Made by a program: the position numbers and the translations under genes
In this document: piece by piece, positions 33,960 to 47,904 of the stretch
Layout of the letters: every line of letters begins with the position of its first letter
Numbering within the stretch: position 1 is the stretch's first letter
NCBI GenBank assembly: GCA_947623455.1
Contig: OX392543.1
Coordinates: forward strand, 14,630,757-14,694,756
Length of the DNA stretch: 64,000 nt
Reading direction: 5' to 3'
From: Mimachlamys varia
Lineage: Eukaryota; Mollusca; Bivalvia; Pectinida; Pectinidae
Notes under the pieces: model-generated
What the model saw: only the letters and a program-made list of their open reading frames with translations
Told to the model about the DNA's origin: nothing
Databases searched by the model: none

Positions 33960-35950
33960 TATAATGTCATTGGAGTTGAAACTGCTAACCAACTTCTTTG
34001 GGCTATTGGTCAGCGATCATGCTGTACGCATGACACTACAACCATTTATTGAGGAATTATCCATGAAGTTATTTTCCTTCACATCACAGCAATCTTGATG
34101 CTTCACTTTTAACGATATTATTTTTGTGTTGATTTACATCAATATGACTTTGATCACGAGTTCTGGAACTGTCCTCATTGGGTAACTTTTTGAGGAACAG
34201 TTTCCGGATAACTTGGTGAAAACAGTTGTGATAATACAGAACCAGCTGACATTCCGATAGATAGTCTTGGTTTATCCCACGAGGACTGTTTGCAGGGAAA
34301 TACTTAGACAGAAACAGAATTTTAACAGTCCACATAATATGAAAAGGAACAACGCGTTCAGCAGAGATATTTCGAAATGTAGGAAGTTATAAGACTTATC
34401 TCAACATTTCTTAACGAATTTCAATCTAACGTACAACTTCATTTCTTAGACGACCCATGTGACGACAAGAGAGTGGCATTGTTCAGTCTGCTCATTGAAG
34501 GGTCCAGTACTGATATGGTTTCCCACCAATGATTTGTGCACAAAGTCATGGAAATTAGCGTAGAAATATATCGATTTCACTGCATCAAGTCAATCTTTGA
34601 TGTAAGGGACAAATCCATTAATGGCCGTGTTTCTGAGTCCCCATTGGCCTCTAGAAGATTATCACAATATATTACACGTGTAGTGGAGACGGGCAGGCGC
34701 ATAGAAAAGATGACATTGAAATTTATATGAACATGTTTTTCTTCGTTACATGTTTTAGACCAGTTTGCCTTCTTTGTTAGAGCTGGCAATCCTGTTGATA
34801 GTGCCACAGCTCTGTCATTGGCTGATGGGTGAGGTGTTTGGATACAGGACAGCTGATCTACTGTGACACACAGATACTGTATACCCGGCAAACCATTTCA
34901 GACAGAGGCAATCTCTGACTTTGACAGAATTTACTTTCTACTTAAGATACGAGGGATCACGTGAAACAGGAGTAATTAAAGTGTGGTGGTCATGGAAACA
35001 GACAAGTTCATTGTCTACGGACAGGACAAAATGCTCCTCATCAAGAGAACTGCTGTCAGTTATGTGGGCAACTCGGGCATATTGCCACTTTAAGCCTGAA
35101 CAATTTTCAAACGACCTACCCTAATCCTGATGTTTTGAGCAAGCGCATTGATTCGGGAAACTTGTTAACCCCGAGGGCTGCAGGTTGCATCCCCTCGGGA
35201 TGACTTTATTAAGCAATCGATCGCGGCATCACAGTGCTGATTCTTTCGTCACAGGGAAAATGACAATCGCGAAACTGCTTCCGCGCAGCTTTATACTTCT
35301 GACACAGAAACAGATCACACAAGTTCATCAACACATAGGTTTGTAGGTGATCTAACATCAGACAGTGAATCAGCTGTTATAAGCAGGGACCACCCATGAG
35401 CTTCCCTATAACATTGTTGCTCAAACTGTTACAGCATTATTACACAGTGGTAGTAGTATGAATGCGATATCTGATTATTTTTTACGAACAATTACAACAT
35501 ACTCCAAAAAGCGCTACTTATGTGTGATGCTGTTTTAATAGGTAAAGCAAATGGTACACAAATACAGGTCAAAGGTTCTGCTAGTGATAATGTCAAGACA
35601 CCTAATGACGGATGTTCACTTCATATTTATATTCTACAGCAAACATAACACCCTCCTATTTTGTGCGTTGCCCTTTTGTGTGAATCTAACATTGTTTTGG
35701 ATTTTTTATCTATGCATGTAGGTTCTAAGAAATTGGAACAAGTCTGCCCTTGAAATCAAAACTACGTCTGAGTTAGTGATAAAGTGTAATCGTCCCAAGG
35801 ACAGTATACTTTTGTTAAGTCGTTACGTCGTCATCTATTGATCACGTCGTCATTTGGCGCGAGTATTAACCTCAATATTAATGTATTCTTTCTTTCTCTA
35901 TAACTATTACTATTATACAATTAAAACCTTTTGATGAGGTCGATACATGA
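33960..35950. other. Unrecognised, possibly decayed coding DNA
   Basis: Less AT-biased than its surroundings between about 34,400 and 35,700, with many short frames (for example 34536-34730 and 34921-35124 plus) that change frame repeatedly. This is the look of an old degenerate coding element, but no family can be named. Confidence 0.25.
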
Positions 35951-35962
35951 TTTAATCAACCG

Positions 35963-36010
35963 GAGAAAAAATATCGACCGAGACAAATTCCGTGGTCGAT
36001 ATTTTTTCTC
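35963..36010. repeat. Perfect 17-bp stem hairpin
   Basis: GAGAAAAAATATCGACC and its exact inverse surround a 14-base loop. Probably the core of a small fold-back element; no T-run or gene end suggests a terminator role. Confidence 0.7.
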
Positions 36011-36782
36011 AGGTCGTTAAAACTTCAAAAATTGCCTGATTTAAACAAAATATTTGGATGATCATATTTTTCTTTAACCTAAATATCTATCTTATTTCTT
36101 TCTCTTTTATTAAGTAATATGTCATAGTACATTCAAACTTTAAATAACTAGATTTAAACAAACGATTTAGGTGAAAATATTTTCTTTAACCTATATATAT
36201 ATACATTGTTTCTTTCTCTTTTATTACATGTAAATAATATATCATATTTCATTCAAACTTTAAATAACTGGATTTAGATAAAAGATTTATTAGATCAATC
36301 TATTCTATATCGACGATATCTATCATTACATTCATTTGTCTATCTATTAACACCAATTATGGCACGCGATACTACATTTAAACTAAAGATATATGTACCA
36401 CTACGAGTGTTAGGACACGATCCAATGGTCACGCTGCCGTAACAATAGTCCTCTTAAGGTCATACGGTATTAACCGTATTAAGGTGTACCTTGAGGTTTA
36501 ATTTAAAACTACTTAACTCTGATATAGCCCTACGGAATACAGTATTTAATTCAATCGTTATGCAGATATTATTGACTGAACAATGAATTGTCTGTGTAAA
36601 CACTACTTTAATTACGATAGATAATGTATAATTAGATCAGATATATAAACACCGGATTTATAAAAAGTTGGAACATGTCAACGCTCAGGTAAGTACACGA
36701 TAATTATATATTGCAAATAATCTCTGTTATGTTATTATATAGTGGGCATCCTTATATTTGTTATCATTTATATATTTTGATT

Positions 36783-37250
36783 ACGTATGCTAGTTTATTT
36801 AAAATGTTAACATAAAATCACGTCCAACGAAAAATATGATATATACCTATGTGTATAATGCACAATTATAACTTTCCATGTATCAAGTCTGTCGTCAGTA
36901 TGTTGTGTAGTAATACGTACGTATATAGTTAAATTAAGAATGCTGGTTTATTTAAAATGTTAACATAAAATCACGTCCATCGCAAAATTTGATATATACC
37001 TGTGTTTATAATGTATAATTGTAACTTTTCATATATCAAGTCTGTCGACAGTGTGTTGTTTAGGAATGAGTACGTATATGATTTAATTACGTATGCTGAT
37101 TTATTTAAATGTTAACATAAAATCACGTCCAACGCAAAGTTTGATTTATACAATGTACTTGTTTGTACAAGTTTATAATGTACAATTGTAAGTTTCCGTA
37201 TATCAAGTCTGTCGTCAGTATGTTGTTTAGGAATGAGTACGTATATAGAT
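36783..37250. repeat. About 152-bp tandem repeat, three copies
   Basis: Each unit contains TTTATTTAAAATGTTAACATA, AAAATCACGTCCAACG, ATCAAGTCTGTCGTCAGT and a TACGTATA end. Copies start near 36,786, 36,938 and 37,090; the third has an insertion with TTGTACAAGT. Confidence 0.85.
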
Positions 37251-37830
37251 CAACAATGCAATACAAATAATTATTACCTATATATGAAGACAAAAGCACA
37301 TACTTCATGGTACATATGAAGACGCTTTGTGATTCTGCCTACAATATATCTGATATTTGATACGAAACATTATAAGACTATATATTTGTACTATCATACA
37401 GACTGATACTGGTCTCATACATAGAATACACGCGACAGCCGTATATAGATTTGGCAGTAAAACATGTTTCATGGTTGTGTTAAATAATTATTGTAGATTC
37501 AATAACTATAAAACAAAAATATTCATCTTTAAATATTAACTGTTTATACAGAAAAAATAATGTTTACATCATCAGCATTAAATCTGATTTACAACAATAA
37601 ATTCCTATTACCATTTTTTTTAATATAATCAATTAAATCTTCACCCTCTATTGTACATTTAACCATATTCACTTCATTAACACAGATATATTCAACATAA
37701 ATACAATTTACTGCACAATATACACCGTCCATGACTGCGAATATATCTATATTATACAAATTTTCAACTATAACAAATAATAAAAGATACATGTATTTGG
37801 CATATTCTAGTATATTATAATAATATTTAA

Positions 37831-37985
37831 GCAACGAATGTTTTAGCAAATGTTGTTACAGTCCTATAACACACATTGCTATTGATGACAAACGAATTAG
37901 AGCCCGGTTGAGCTTTATGTAAGTTTGTCAGCAATAACAATGTGTGTTATAGGACTGTAACAATATTTGCTAAAATGTTCATTGC
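37831..37985. mobile_element. Fold-back MITE, 155 bp
   Basis: Long inverted arms beginning GCAACGAATGTTTTAGCAAA and containing ACAGTCCTATAACACACATT, mirrored at the right end. The short loop holds GAATTAGAGCCCGG. Confidence 0.8.
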
Positions 37986-37999
37986 TTATATTTACATTT

Positions 38000-40900
38000 T
38001 GATAGAATTATTGTGCTTTATTTAGTTTCTTCGGGCCGATTTCGAACAGTAAATCAAGTGTAGACAACAATGAAATTATGCCGTCACAATAAAGGTTAAT
38101 GACGTCACAATAGCAACTGCTGTTATAGTCTTAGGCACTGGGTGTTATAGGCGTATGGTAGCAACTGCCTCTTAGCATTGTGGCAATGGAAAATTGCAGA
38201 GCAAATGTAAATATATCATTATGAAGTATTGATTATATTATTGGCTTGAACAACACCAAATCGGTAATCTGTATTGTCTCTGTTATATTGAATACCAAAC
38301 CTAATAGATTTCACATCTGATTCTTATCGAAGACACTAGGAATCTTACATGTACTAGACTGGTAGAGTTGTATGAAATGTATGTGGTATATTGTTATCGA
38401 TGTACAGTAACTACCATTGGAAATCTGACGGAGCTTGTTATAGGGATGCACAGATGTACCCAATGGTATATCAAATCCCATGGATCTTACTATAGTGGTA
38501 TCAGGAGCTGTTTACACAGGGCCAAGCTGTTTAAAAATGGTCAGCTTAATCACTATTTAACAATAGTTTACAACCTTTGATTATTCTGTAAATATACAAA
38601 GTGCAATATCACAATTTAGCCTGTACATTGACTGTATTAAATATTTGATATCTGGAAAGTTGTAACTATTTCATTGGTTTGCTTTTATTGGATACTTGAA
38701 ACTTGCACTAAACACTGATTAAGTTATATAATAAATCACCTTTGAATAACTGAGCCCTTATTTTTCTGTAGTGATACCACCAGTACATATAAGTTGAATT
38801 CTATCACTTTCCTCATAAATGGTTCTATGGTGATACCACCCTTGTTAAGCGCAAGTAATATACGAAAACTGTTATGAACACAATCATAAATTAAGTTCGG
38901 CGAAAATCGCTCAAACGTGTTCTCGATATTAACAAACGGACGTACTGTAAAAGCATAACATTTCGTTGGGGATTTTATTTCGTTTATTTCGTGTTTTTAA
39001 TTTTAATTTGAAAACATATGGTATGTTGACAATATGATATAGACTGACAGATATACAGTAGCTTTAAAGAACCTACAATCGTGAAATACTCAGTGTCATA
39101 TCGAGTATGTATTTGGCAATCTGTTGTCAGATATGGCAGTCGACTATAATTTTAAGATTATAATTCTTGTCTCCTTGATATAACCTATATTGTCAAAATT
39201 ATTGCCACATCATGCATGCACCTATCTGATAATTAAGTAATGTGACGTAACTGTTATATGTTATAATGATAAATAATATAGAAAATCTATTGTATCTGAA
39301 TGAAGCTTTTATATTTTATCACCCTAAAGTAAAGCGGTGATATGCAAATATTTACAATTGTGAAAAGTGCAATGCATACATGTAAGATCACTACTCGACA
39401 GGCACTGGGAAGACTTATAACATGCACGTACCTAATTAAATCGGTATTAATAAAATAGAAATTTTTTTTTTCATTTTTACAACTAGAGAAGAAAAGGTTA
39501 ATCGAGTCAGATGGTATACATATTAAACGAGAATTGGCTGACTATGAAACTAACAGTGCTTAAGAACTACATGTATACGCCCTTCAGTAATCACAATCCC
39601 CCTTCTCTACCGATCTGTAGACATTTTGCCGTTATCCATTACCAGATATGATGGTAATATCAATTAAAAGTGTATCCAAAGTTTGCATTTAAAAAGTACT
39701 ATTGGATATGGATCTTCATCAATTGTAAAATAAAATAAGAGAATACCGAGTTGTTTCCCAATCTAATTCAACAACTGTGTTCTGCTTTACATCAATAGCT
39801 GCATTGAACAGATGGATAAAATTAAGTTAAACTATTTTTTTTTTTTGTAAGTTAAAGTATGTACCGTACAAGTTTCCATTCTACATCAATTTAACACGCA
39901 TTTTCATCTAATCAAGTCGTGGGCAGTTTAAAAAAAAAACACCTTAACGAAATGTAGAGTTCAAATGTTAAGTTTTTCATTTAAACATTGTAATATCAAA
40001 TGTGAAAAACCGAATAATGTAATCATAAGGCTATAATTGAGACACCATTTATAAATCTGATATCTACAGCATGGAGGACTGAGGCATCATTCGCAAGCAT
40101 AATAGCAGACATGCTAATGAGCATATTAAAAAAGGTCAACCTTCAATTATACCTAAATTATCTAACATGAGTGTCCATGTATTAATTTTGTATAAAATGC
40201 GCATTAGGTACGTTTAACAAAAACAGGAATGTTAGATTTTGTTTATTACATAGCTTGAGAACCATGCTGACTAAGTATTTTCAATGACTCTCCACTATAA
40301 CAGAAGACTCATTTTGCAATATAAAGCAAAAGCGTGAAGTCACTTATATCGTGACGTCACAATAGTGTTCTTACAGTAACAAAACTAATTTTGTTGCTCA
40401 TGTGCTATATTGTTAATATTACATTGTACACCGAATTTTGCACGGCAAATGACTTGGCTGTGTAATAAAAGATATATAATGCTTTTTGATTAATACATGT
40501 ATTAGATCAGGAAAAATTTAAATAAAAACATTGCGATTTCTTCGTCTTTTTTTCGAATTTTAAATGCGATATTTAAACACGGTGATTAATGAAGAACGGC
40601 GCACTGGACAAGGGTATCTAGTGTTAAATGGACTTTGATGTCGTATATCTATCGTCTTGTACCATTAAAACTTTAGTGCAGACCCTAAAACAGACGATAT
40701 CTATAACTGAACAATACCGTGATGACAGCCGGAGATTGGTGACGGATCGCTGTGATACATAGTAATGAGTATTTGTACATCGTAACGCTGTTACAGACCT
40801 GATACATATACATTAGATTTATACTAACGTGTACCTACGTGTGACCTTGTTGTCCTTGTGATAATCTTCAGTATATATACAGGTGTCCTTCTATGTATTT

Positions 40901-42010
40901 AAAGGTGTACGTATACATTACATATACATACAGTTGGAGGTTACTGATAAGCTTTATAATTGTTAGTATTAATAGTGCAAATTGATTGTACTTTTTTGGT
41001 ATAGTATATCACAACACGAAACTCTATACATCGTCTACTTATCATATTTGACCCAGATAGAATATATGTATGTATGGCAGTTCTAAATATGCATTTGTTT
41101 GATTTAATGACTTTTCAAAATGGCATATATACATATGTAACACGTATACAGAAATATATGCAATGCACACCCATTTGTTATAGTAATTCTTTCTAGAGCC
41201 GTTGTAATTTTACCTTTACTTCTTTCATACAGTGTAACATAATTTATTCTTTTTGTATTAAGTTGTCCGTACTTATCATTAGTTGAATATCCCATACGTC
41301 AAACATGTTTTCCTGTAATCGATAGGTAGCCTTTTCGATGTTATGTTTAAATTAATGCGGTTTAATTATTTGTCAGACATACTATCTACACTGTATCACA
41401 ATAACGCGGTGTGTAGTGTATATGCGAGTCAGACATTTAGTCGGTTGTATCAAACACACGATCATACTGAAACTTTACTTTTGAAAGTGGCGATGCTACT
41501 TTTGTGCTTTAAAAATGCATGGGCTAATGGGTACTGTGGTTCTGTTAAGACTACTTTGCCACTATTTCAATGGTGTCCATTTTTAACATGGAATAACATC
41601 GCAGTATGTCTCCTCCGCTAGGGCTATAATTTGAAGAAAAATGCTATTTGATATATAAGGTAGCTAAGTAATTAGCTGATTTTATGTTTATCATGCCACA
41701 ACAAGTAATTAATTATCATATATGTCTAGCTATTTCTGTGTAATTAGTTTGGTAGGTTGTACTTGTACTATTTCAAACGTAGAGGGTCGAAGATTATTCA
41801 TTTTGTGCATACAATGGGTGTGTCTTGATGCAGGCGTATTATCGCCTGATGATGAAGTCATGAGAAATAATCCATGCTCGACAGGCAGTGGAGATTTGCA
41901 TTGTTACACCTACCCAATTACTATCGATTTATGCCAGTGGATGATTGATTGCATTTTTGTTGTCAAGAGTAAGTGGTGGGGTTTGGCCAACACCATTTTT
42001 ATGTAGACTA
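38000..42010. other. Long AT-rich stretch, no gene recognised
   Basis: No frame over 94 residues and none with family motifs. Two plus frames at 41343-41621 and 41722-42006 are the longest and are probably chance. A piece near 38,195 repeats sequence from 16,940. Confidence 0.4.
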
Positions 42011-42013
42011 CCT

Positions 42014-42197
42014 GACTCTGGTTTCATCAACGTTCCTTAACGTAAGGAAAGTCTTTAACTTAAAATATCTATAGGAAAGCATTACAGAAGTTAAGGGGAA
42101 AATCCTTAGTTAAGGTACTATCCTTAAATTCTGTAATGCTTTCCTATGGATATTTTTAAGGTAAGGAATTTCCTTAAGTTAAGGAAAGTTGATGCTT
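42014..42197. mobile_element. MITE, GGTTTCATCAACG ends (copy 2)
   Basis: Same family as 7658-7850, with the same order of CCTTAAC, TAGGAAAGCATTACAGAAG, GTAATGCTTTCCTAT and TTCCTTAAGTTAAGG. The terminal bases have diverged. Confidence 0.75.
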
Positions 42198-42199
42198 CT

Positions 42200-43610
42200 A
42201 TATCTTTACCATTGCAAAAACTCTATGATTGATTTCTTATATAACTATTTCATTATGATAAGAGTCACTTCAATGACTTTAATGAGTCATTAAAATGCCT
42301 TTTTTTAATCAATTTCAATATCACATTTTCGGTGGCTATTTTCATTCAGTTTTCAGTTCGAGTCAATTGTTGTTGTGAGTTTAGGAGCATTCTGGATATC
42401 ATATTGGAACAAATATGTATGTATATCACTTTCGATATAATTATTTTCTATAACTATTTACTTAAACAGTTTTACTTATTGTGGGGGGAGGGGACAACAT
42501 TTGAGCAGCTGACCGAATAACGTCCATGGCCGATGGAGGAAATAATAGCGGTCACTAAACACCTGATGTTTATCATACGCTGTAAAAAAATATTTATAAT
42601 GTGTATATGCCAAGTAGCATTGCAGAAAAAAATGGACTTCCACATCATGTTTAAATATTTTGTAATTAAATATTCCGTAACTGTACAATTGTTGAATTAC
42701 TTCAATGTAGAAACACTGTTTCGGAATATAAATGTTTTAATTGTAAAACCCAGCCTTCAATTTTACATCTACCCAGTGATCAGTTATAAATACCTCCCTA
42801 GAACGAATACAAAGTAGCTGGAAAGAACATATTCTGTATAAACGTAACACTATAAATAACAAATTTAACAAGCAGGATTTACCTCCCTTGGTCAAGTTTC
42901 TCCTAACTAAAACATCGCTGTAAGCTAGCCTTATGAGAAACAGAGAAGTTAACCTGAACATGTATGCATGTTTTATATAGAGATGGCAATCATAATTTGT
43001 TTGGTGTTCAATCTTGCTTTTAAAGAGGCATCACGGTAAAACTATATTTTTTTATGCTTATTCAGAATTATTGTATACATGAATTAAACGTATAATCTTG
43101 TGGAAAATTAATGGGCGATTTACGCTGAAAGATGTTCCCAAAAACTTTAATTAATCATTAAAAAAGGGAATCACTATTCGTTGATCAACGATTTGGACAT
43201 GTAAATTTTTTTCGTCACATATGATAACGCATGCGCATAACAAGCTACATCGGTAAACAAAAAATGGCGATCCGCGTGACCTACATGTAACTACCAAGCG
43301 AAAAGTGGCCGTATGGTCAAACTTCAACGTAAGGATTATATTACGGAAGCATAATGAGGGATGGGAAGTATTCAAGGGAGAAACTAACAGCCAAATTGTT
43401 TGCATGTTACAGTTTTCTTCTGGATAGCCGGTGACACAGTTTAGATTTGGTTTTGGGGCCTCCCAAGGGATAACTCTTTCATTCCTCTGTTACATGAAAT
43501 GTGTGTGTAAAACTTAAAAGCGTGTTTTGCAATATTCCCTTTATAATATTTCAGTAAAACGGCACAATTGAATTATATTGCTGAAGAGAAAGACCTTTTC
43601 ACATACAAGA
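42200..43610. other. No recognisable gene
   Basis: AT-rich spacer up to the right arm of the inverted duplication. Frames are short and unfamiliar. Confidence 0.35.
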
Positions 43611-44235
43611 AAACCCGTATGGGTGAATGTGGTATAGTAACTTTATGATGATTGGTACCCGTTATTCATGAAACATTTTTATGCTCTGTTTTGCGCTGTA
43701 ATATCCTTTCTTGCTCCAGTGAACACGATATGAAGTATAACATTTTGCCATTGATCTGGGGGCATTTATGAGAGTATAAGGGATGAATACCTTCAATATT
43801 GAAAGTTTTTCACCATAATTTAAACTTAAGACTCAATGCTTGAGCACGAGAACTGGTTCATTATGACGGGCCACCGGGCGATTTAGGTCTCAGATTCTCA
43901 TCTGCTATTTAGTATTACATCATAAAAGCATCCACAATGCATTGCTTTCTGTCAGGCATGATTTATTGAAGGTGTTGTCATACACATGAACTGAAAATGG
44001 TTTCTTTTGTCATAATAATAGGAGTTACGGAACACCTTAAGTTCAATTGAAATATTGCAAATGTCATTATCTATGGGTATTGATCGCTTACAGTTTTTGT
44101 ACATAATCACGACAATTTCTAGTACAAAATGTATTTCATCTATGACTGCAGGTTTTAAACAAATGAATTGGCTTTCAAATCATCGAATGACAGTTCATGG
44201 TAAGCACAAAGGCAATCAAAATGTTATTTGAAAAA

Positions 44236-44659
44236 TTAGTTTGTTGCTAGAACATAGTAATTGGCACAGGAATTTGTATATTTTGCATCTTCGATTGTTC
44301 CAGCCAATTCCATGTATAATTTGATATCATATCCGGTATCCTTTATTGCTGTTAGGACTTCCTGTTTTGTAATGGTCAGTCCAGTATAGATATAGTTCCC
44401 TACTTGGTAGTTTTCTCCCCCCAAGTCGCCAGCAACAATGAAATATCCGCCTTTATTGAGTAGAGAGGAGATATTCTTGAGGCACCGTGTATACCCAGCC
44501 ACGTCATTAGTCGCTGATTCTATACAGGTGCTCACGTTAATGACGTCAAATTTTCCCCCGTCATAGTCACATCCAAGGGGTTGTTCTGACCTCACATCTA
44601 TGGGTAGGATTCCCTTCACCTTTTCTTTAACTTCATTTTCTCTTTGATCTGCAGTCATC
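44236..44659 (-). CDS. Methyltransferase right copy, exon 3 (intact)
   Basis: Open for 424 bp to the stop at 44,236, preceded by an ACTAAAG acceptor. It has a short GGGGGAAAA where the left copy has an expanded G run, and keeps the A that the left copy lost. Confidence 0.85.
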
Positions 44660-45831
44660 CTTTAGTTCAAAAGAGAAAGAATATCAAAAAAATTGAATTA
44701 AATTTTAAAGTCGATAATATTTCCGGATGTGAGCACGAATGAACGAAGGATGAGTGTGTTCTTTATTCACGATTTCCAATGTATATAAACTAATGTATTG
44801 GGGAACGAAAAAGTAACAACGAAATACAATGGTAAGCTAATTTGCAAAAAAAAATGAAGGAATACAGAAAGTTAATATGAAAGTTTGAACCAGGGACAGA
44901 TTGCAGGTAACAAATATGGCAAACTACTTAGAATAAGAGATAGAACCTAGGTTAGATAACCATGAAATATCAAGGCAAACTGAGCATAACAGCATGGAAC
45001 TTTATATCACACACTGGACAGAAAGCTATATTGATTTAAACCAGTTGTCAATTACAGATCATTTTTAAATAAATTGGATCTAATTCAGATTAATGACAAA
45101 TTACCTGTAGACCTTTTTGTTGAATTTTGAAATATATTTTGACAGGAAATATACTGCGTGTTATACACGTGTAAATCGAGGTATGAAGAGTCGCACATTA
45201 ATTCGAACGTGCTGAGTACTTAAGTGACAAAAATGTGACTTTTGATTCCAATCTACACTATAATTATTTCAAATCAAAATGACTTTCAAGATAAATTACC
45301 TTAACGTCTGGAGTGAAATTCTAAGTCCTAAAAATTCCAATATCCAATGTTTCAGCATAAGCTGGAAAGATCAGCTAGACTGTATGTTGAATCTAGCCAG
45401 GATTCAGTTCAGCTTTTATTACATAAGACATTCGTTCAGTTTGACCGACTTATACAGCCAATGCTTCTTCACGTAAATTTCACGTAAAATTCCACATGAA
45501 ATTCACATGAAAAATGTCACGTGATTTTTTTCTCATGAATTTCATATGAATTTTTTCTCGTGAAATTCACGTGGAATTTGAATAAAAAATATTTGAATGT
45601 AAAAATCACCAAAATTATAACTTTGCATAAAACTCGCCTGCAATACACATAACATTAGTGTGAAAATAATCATTTGAATCAAGCATTTAAAAAAATTCAA
45701 TTAATAAATAAGTCACTTTTTTCATATGAATTTCACGTGAAATTATCATGTCGTGTCAATTTTACCTTTTTTTTACCACATTTCACGTGATATTGTAAAG
45801 ACATATGCTTGGGTTTTAAAGGCTTACATAC

Positions 45832-46031
45832 CGGCGTCCTTCCAGACCAATGGCGTAATTGATATTCTGTATTGTTGAGATATTTCCCCTTTTCGCCATT
45901 TTTCTAAATAGTCTAGGTTCGGTTGGGCGTAGTCAGACAGGAAGATCTCGTCCACGTGGTTACGGCCGTGATCACACTGTGTATGGTTGGACCAGTGCCT
46001 ACGTCAAGGAGACGCTTACCGCGGATGTCAT
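45832..46031 (-). pseudogene. Methyltransferase right copy, exon 2 (two frameshifts)
   Basis: Acceptor TTTTCCCAG and donor GTATGTAAG (stronger than the left copy's GTATAT) are both present, so splicing signals survive while the frame does not. Two single-base losses relative to the left copy. Confidence 0.8.
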
Positions 46032-46814
46032 CTGGGAAAATTTGGAGAAACAAAACAAAAGATGCTTCAATGTATTGTCTTCAAACATCCCGTTACTGCA
46101 ATTGTCTCCGGTACTACGGCCTGTGTGAAGACGTATTTGGTCATAATCCCACCACCAAATGGTTTAACAATGATAATTTAGGCGTTGGTACATTGTGGCA
46201 CTTCTACACAATGTATCACGTGACCTTATCATTCCTGGCAGCTATATGACAACAGCATCTAAGGATCCGCAGATCAACGAATTGTTTACGGAGGGGAAAA
46301 CATTTCATTGATTGCCATTATGCAAATTCCATATCAAAATCAGGATCCGACGCAGATACGTTACATAGAATTTGCCTAAAGATCGACAGCATTTTCTTTC
46401 AAATTGCGAATTTCGGTTTCAATGTTGAATTATTATCAATATCTGTAAACCTCTGCATGCATTTTCTTTGTATAACTAATTTTAGCAAAAACAGAAGATT
46501 AAAATAGCAAGCCTACGCGTGTGTTTTACATTTTGATAATGTTTGCAATTTAAAACTCAAGTGAAAGTTTTCTGCTCGTAAATATGTCATTGAATAATGA
46601 ATTAATCCTAAATATTTATGTAATAAAAGTCAAACCTTTATATTGATTGACACAATATCGTGGTAACTGAAAAACATACAAATACTACTAGTCCATGTGA
46701 TTGATTATGCAAAGATAAAGAAACCTCATAAGTGTTCATATATGAAATTGAGATTACTGCCATAATATTGCTTTGAAGCTCTTGGTATATTTTTATTGAT
46801 GCCTAAGTATAGAA

Positions 46815-47565
46815 AAACCTCGCTTAAAGACCACCTCAAAATAAGACCACCTCGCTATTAAGACCACTTCTGTTCATGCCCGATAATCTTCTATATATTT
46901 GTATTTTAAGCTTCACTATCAAAACAACATCATTATTAAGACCACCTCGCTATTAAGACCACATCGCTATAAAGATCACATCGCTATGAAGGCCACCTCG
47001 CTATTAAGACCACATCGCTATTAGGATCACATCGCTATGAAGGCAATCTCACTATTAAGACATCTCACTTTTATAACCACATACTATTAAGACCACCACG
47101 CTATTAAGACCACCTCGCTATTAAGACCAATTCGCTATTAAGACCATCTCAATATTACGACCACCTTACTATAAAGAACACCTCGCTATTAAGACCACTC
47201 GATATTAAGACCATCTCACTATTTAGACCAGTTTTGAAAGTCCCAAATACCACGTTTGCACTACGGTTCATCTCACTACTCAGAACACCAACAAAACACA
47301 AAGTCAAGTGGTGTGTATTCGACCGTGTACGCCTGTCAAGTGTCAGATCAGTATGATGTATTCGTGGTGTAAAATTGACTAATCAGTTACAATTACTGTA
47401 TGTGTAATATTTTAAAGTCTATATATTAGTTATTGGACCATGAAAACATGTAAAAAAGGGTAATTTCAGAGAAATCTGTCTGCATGTTCCCTCTCGGTAT
47501 TAAGACCATCGCGCTATTAAGACTACTTTGGTGCGGTCCCTTAGATGGTCTTAATAGAGAGGTTT
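46815..47565. mobile_element. MITE-like element with 17-bp tandem repeat, right arm
   Basis: Counterpart of 357-887. Many CTATTAAGACCACCTCG units lie between AAACCTCGCTTAAAGACCA and TGGTCTTAATAGAGAGGTTT ends. The repeat number differs from the left arm. Confidence 0.65.
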
Positions 47566-47639
47566 CGCTTTATTCTCTATTTAATATGATTTAACAATTG
47601 AATCGATATCACCTTTAAAACAAACAAAAATTCACTTAC

Positions 47640-47775
47640 AATCGACAAATATTTTATGGTAAGCATCAAGATCGCTGTGTACATTGTTGGAAGCATCATC
47701 GGTGCCAAAGTAATGCTCCACGTACCAGTAGGGGTCAAACTTTCCAAAGTCGTTGGTTTTAGGCAAAGTCGCCAT
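47640..47775 (-). CDS. Methyltransferase right copy, exon 1
   Basis: 136 bp, start in GCCATGG context, GTAAGTG donor. Protein differences from the left copy are few (for example FGTDDASNN against FGTDEASSN). Confidence 0.8.
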
Positions 47776-47904
47776 GGCTAAAAATGCATCACAACAGTGT
47801 TTTGTGAAAATTGAATCATGACATAACACACACACACGTGCTGCATGTAATATATATACAGTATGCCAAAACAATTATATTATATGTGTGTTTTACGTCA
47901 TGTT

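Larger units (their letters stand above)
44236..47775 (-). pseudogene. NNMT/PNMT/TEMT-like methyltransferase, right copy, frameshifted
   Basis: Same gene as the left copy: exons 47640-47775, 45832-46031 and 44236-44659, GT/AG borders conserved. Exon 3 is fully open and supplies the family C-terminus (KGGYFIVAGDLGG, then CANYYVLATN). Exon 2 is 200 bp instead of 202: one base is missing just after ATCACGGCC in the SAM-binding region, and another near TCTCAACAA about 100 bp further along. As written, translation fails in the SAM-binding domain. A complete frame would be about 253 residues. The extra substitutions around the second deletion suggest real decay more than base-calling error. Confidence 0.85.

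Noticed and set aside
35963..36010. Rho-independent terminator-like hairpin
   Set aside because: Eukaryotic context with no gene ending there; the AT-rich perfect stem is better explained as a small fold-back repeat.
41343..42006. Two 92-94-residue plus-strand frames as exons
   Set aside because: No family motif, poor start context, no convincing donor/acceptor pair, and a MITE begins just after.
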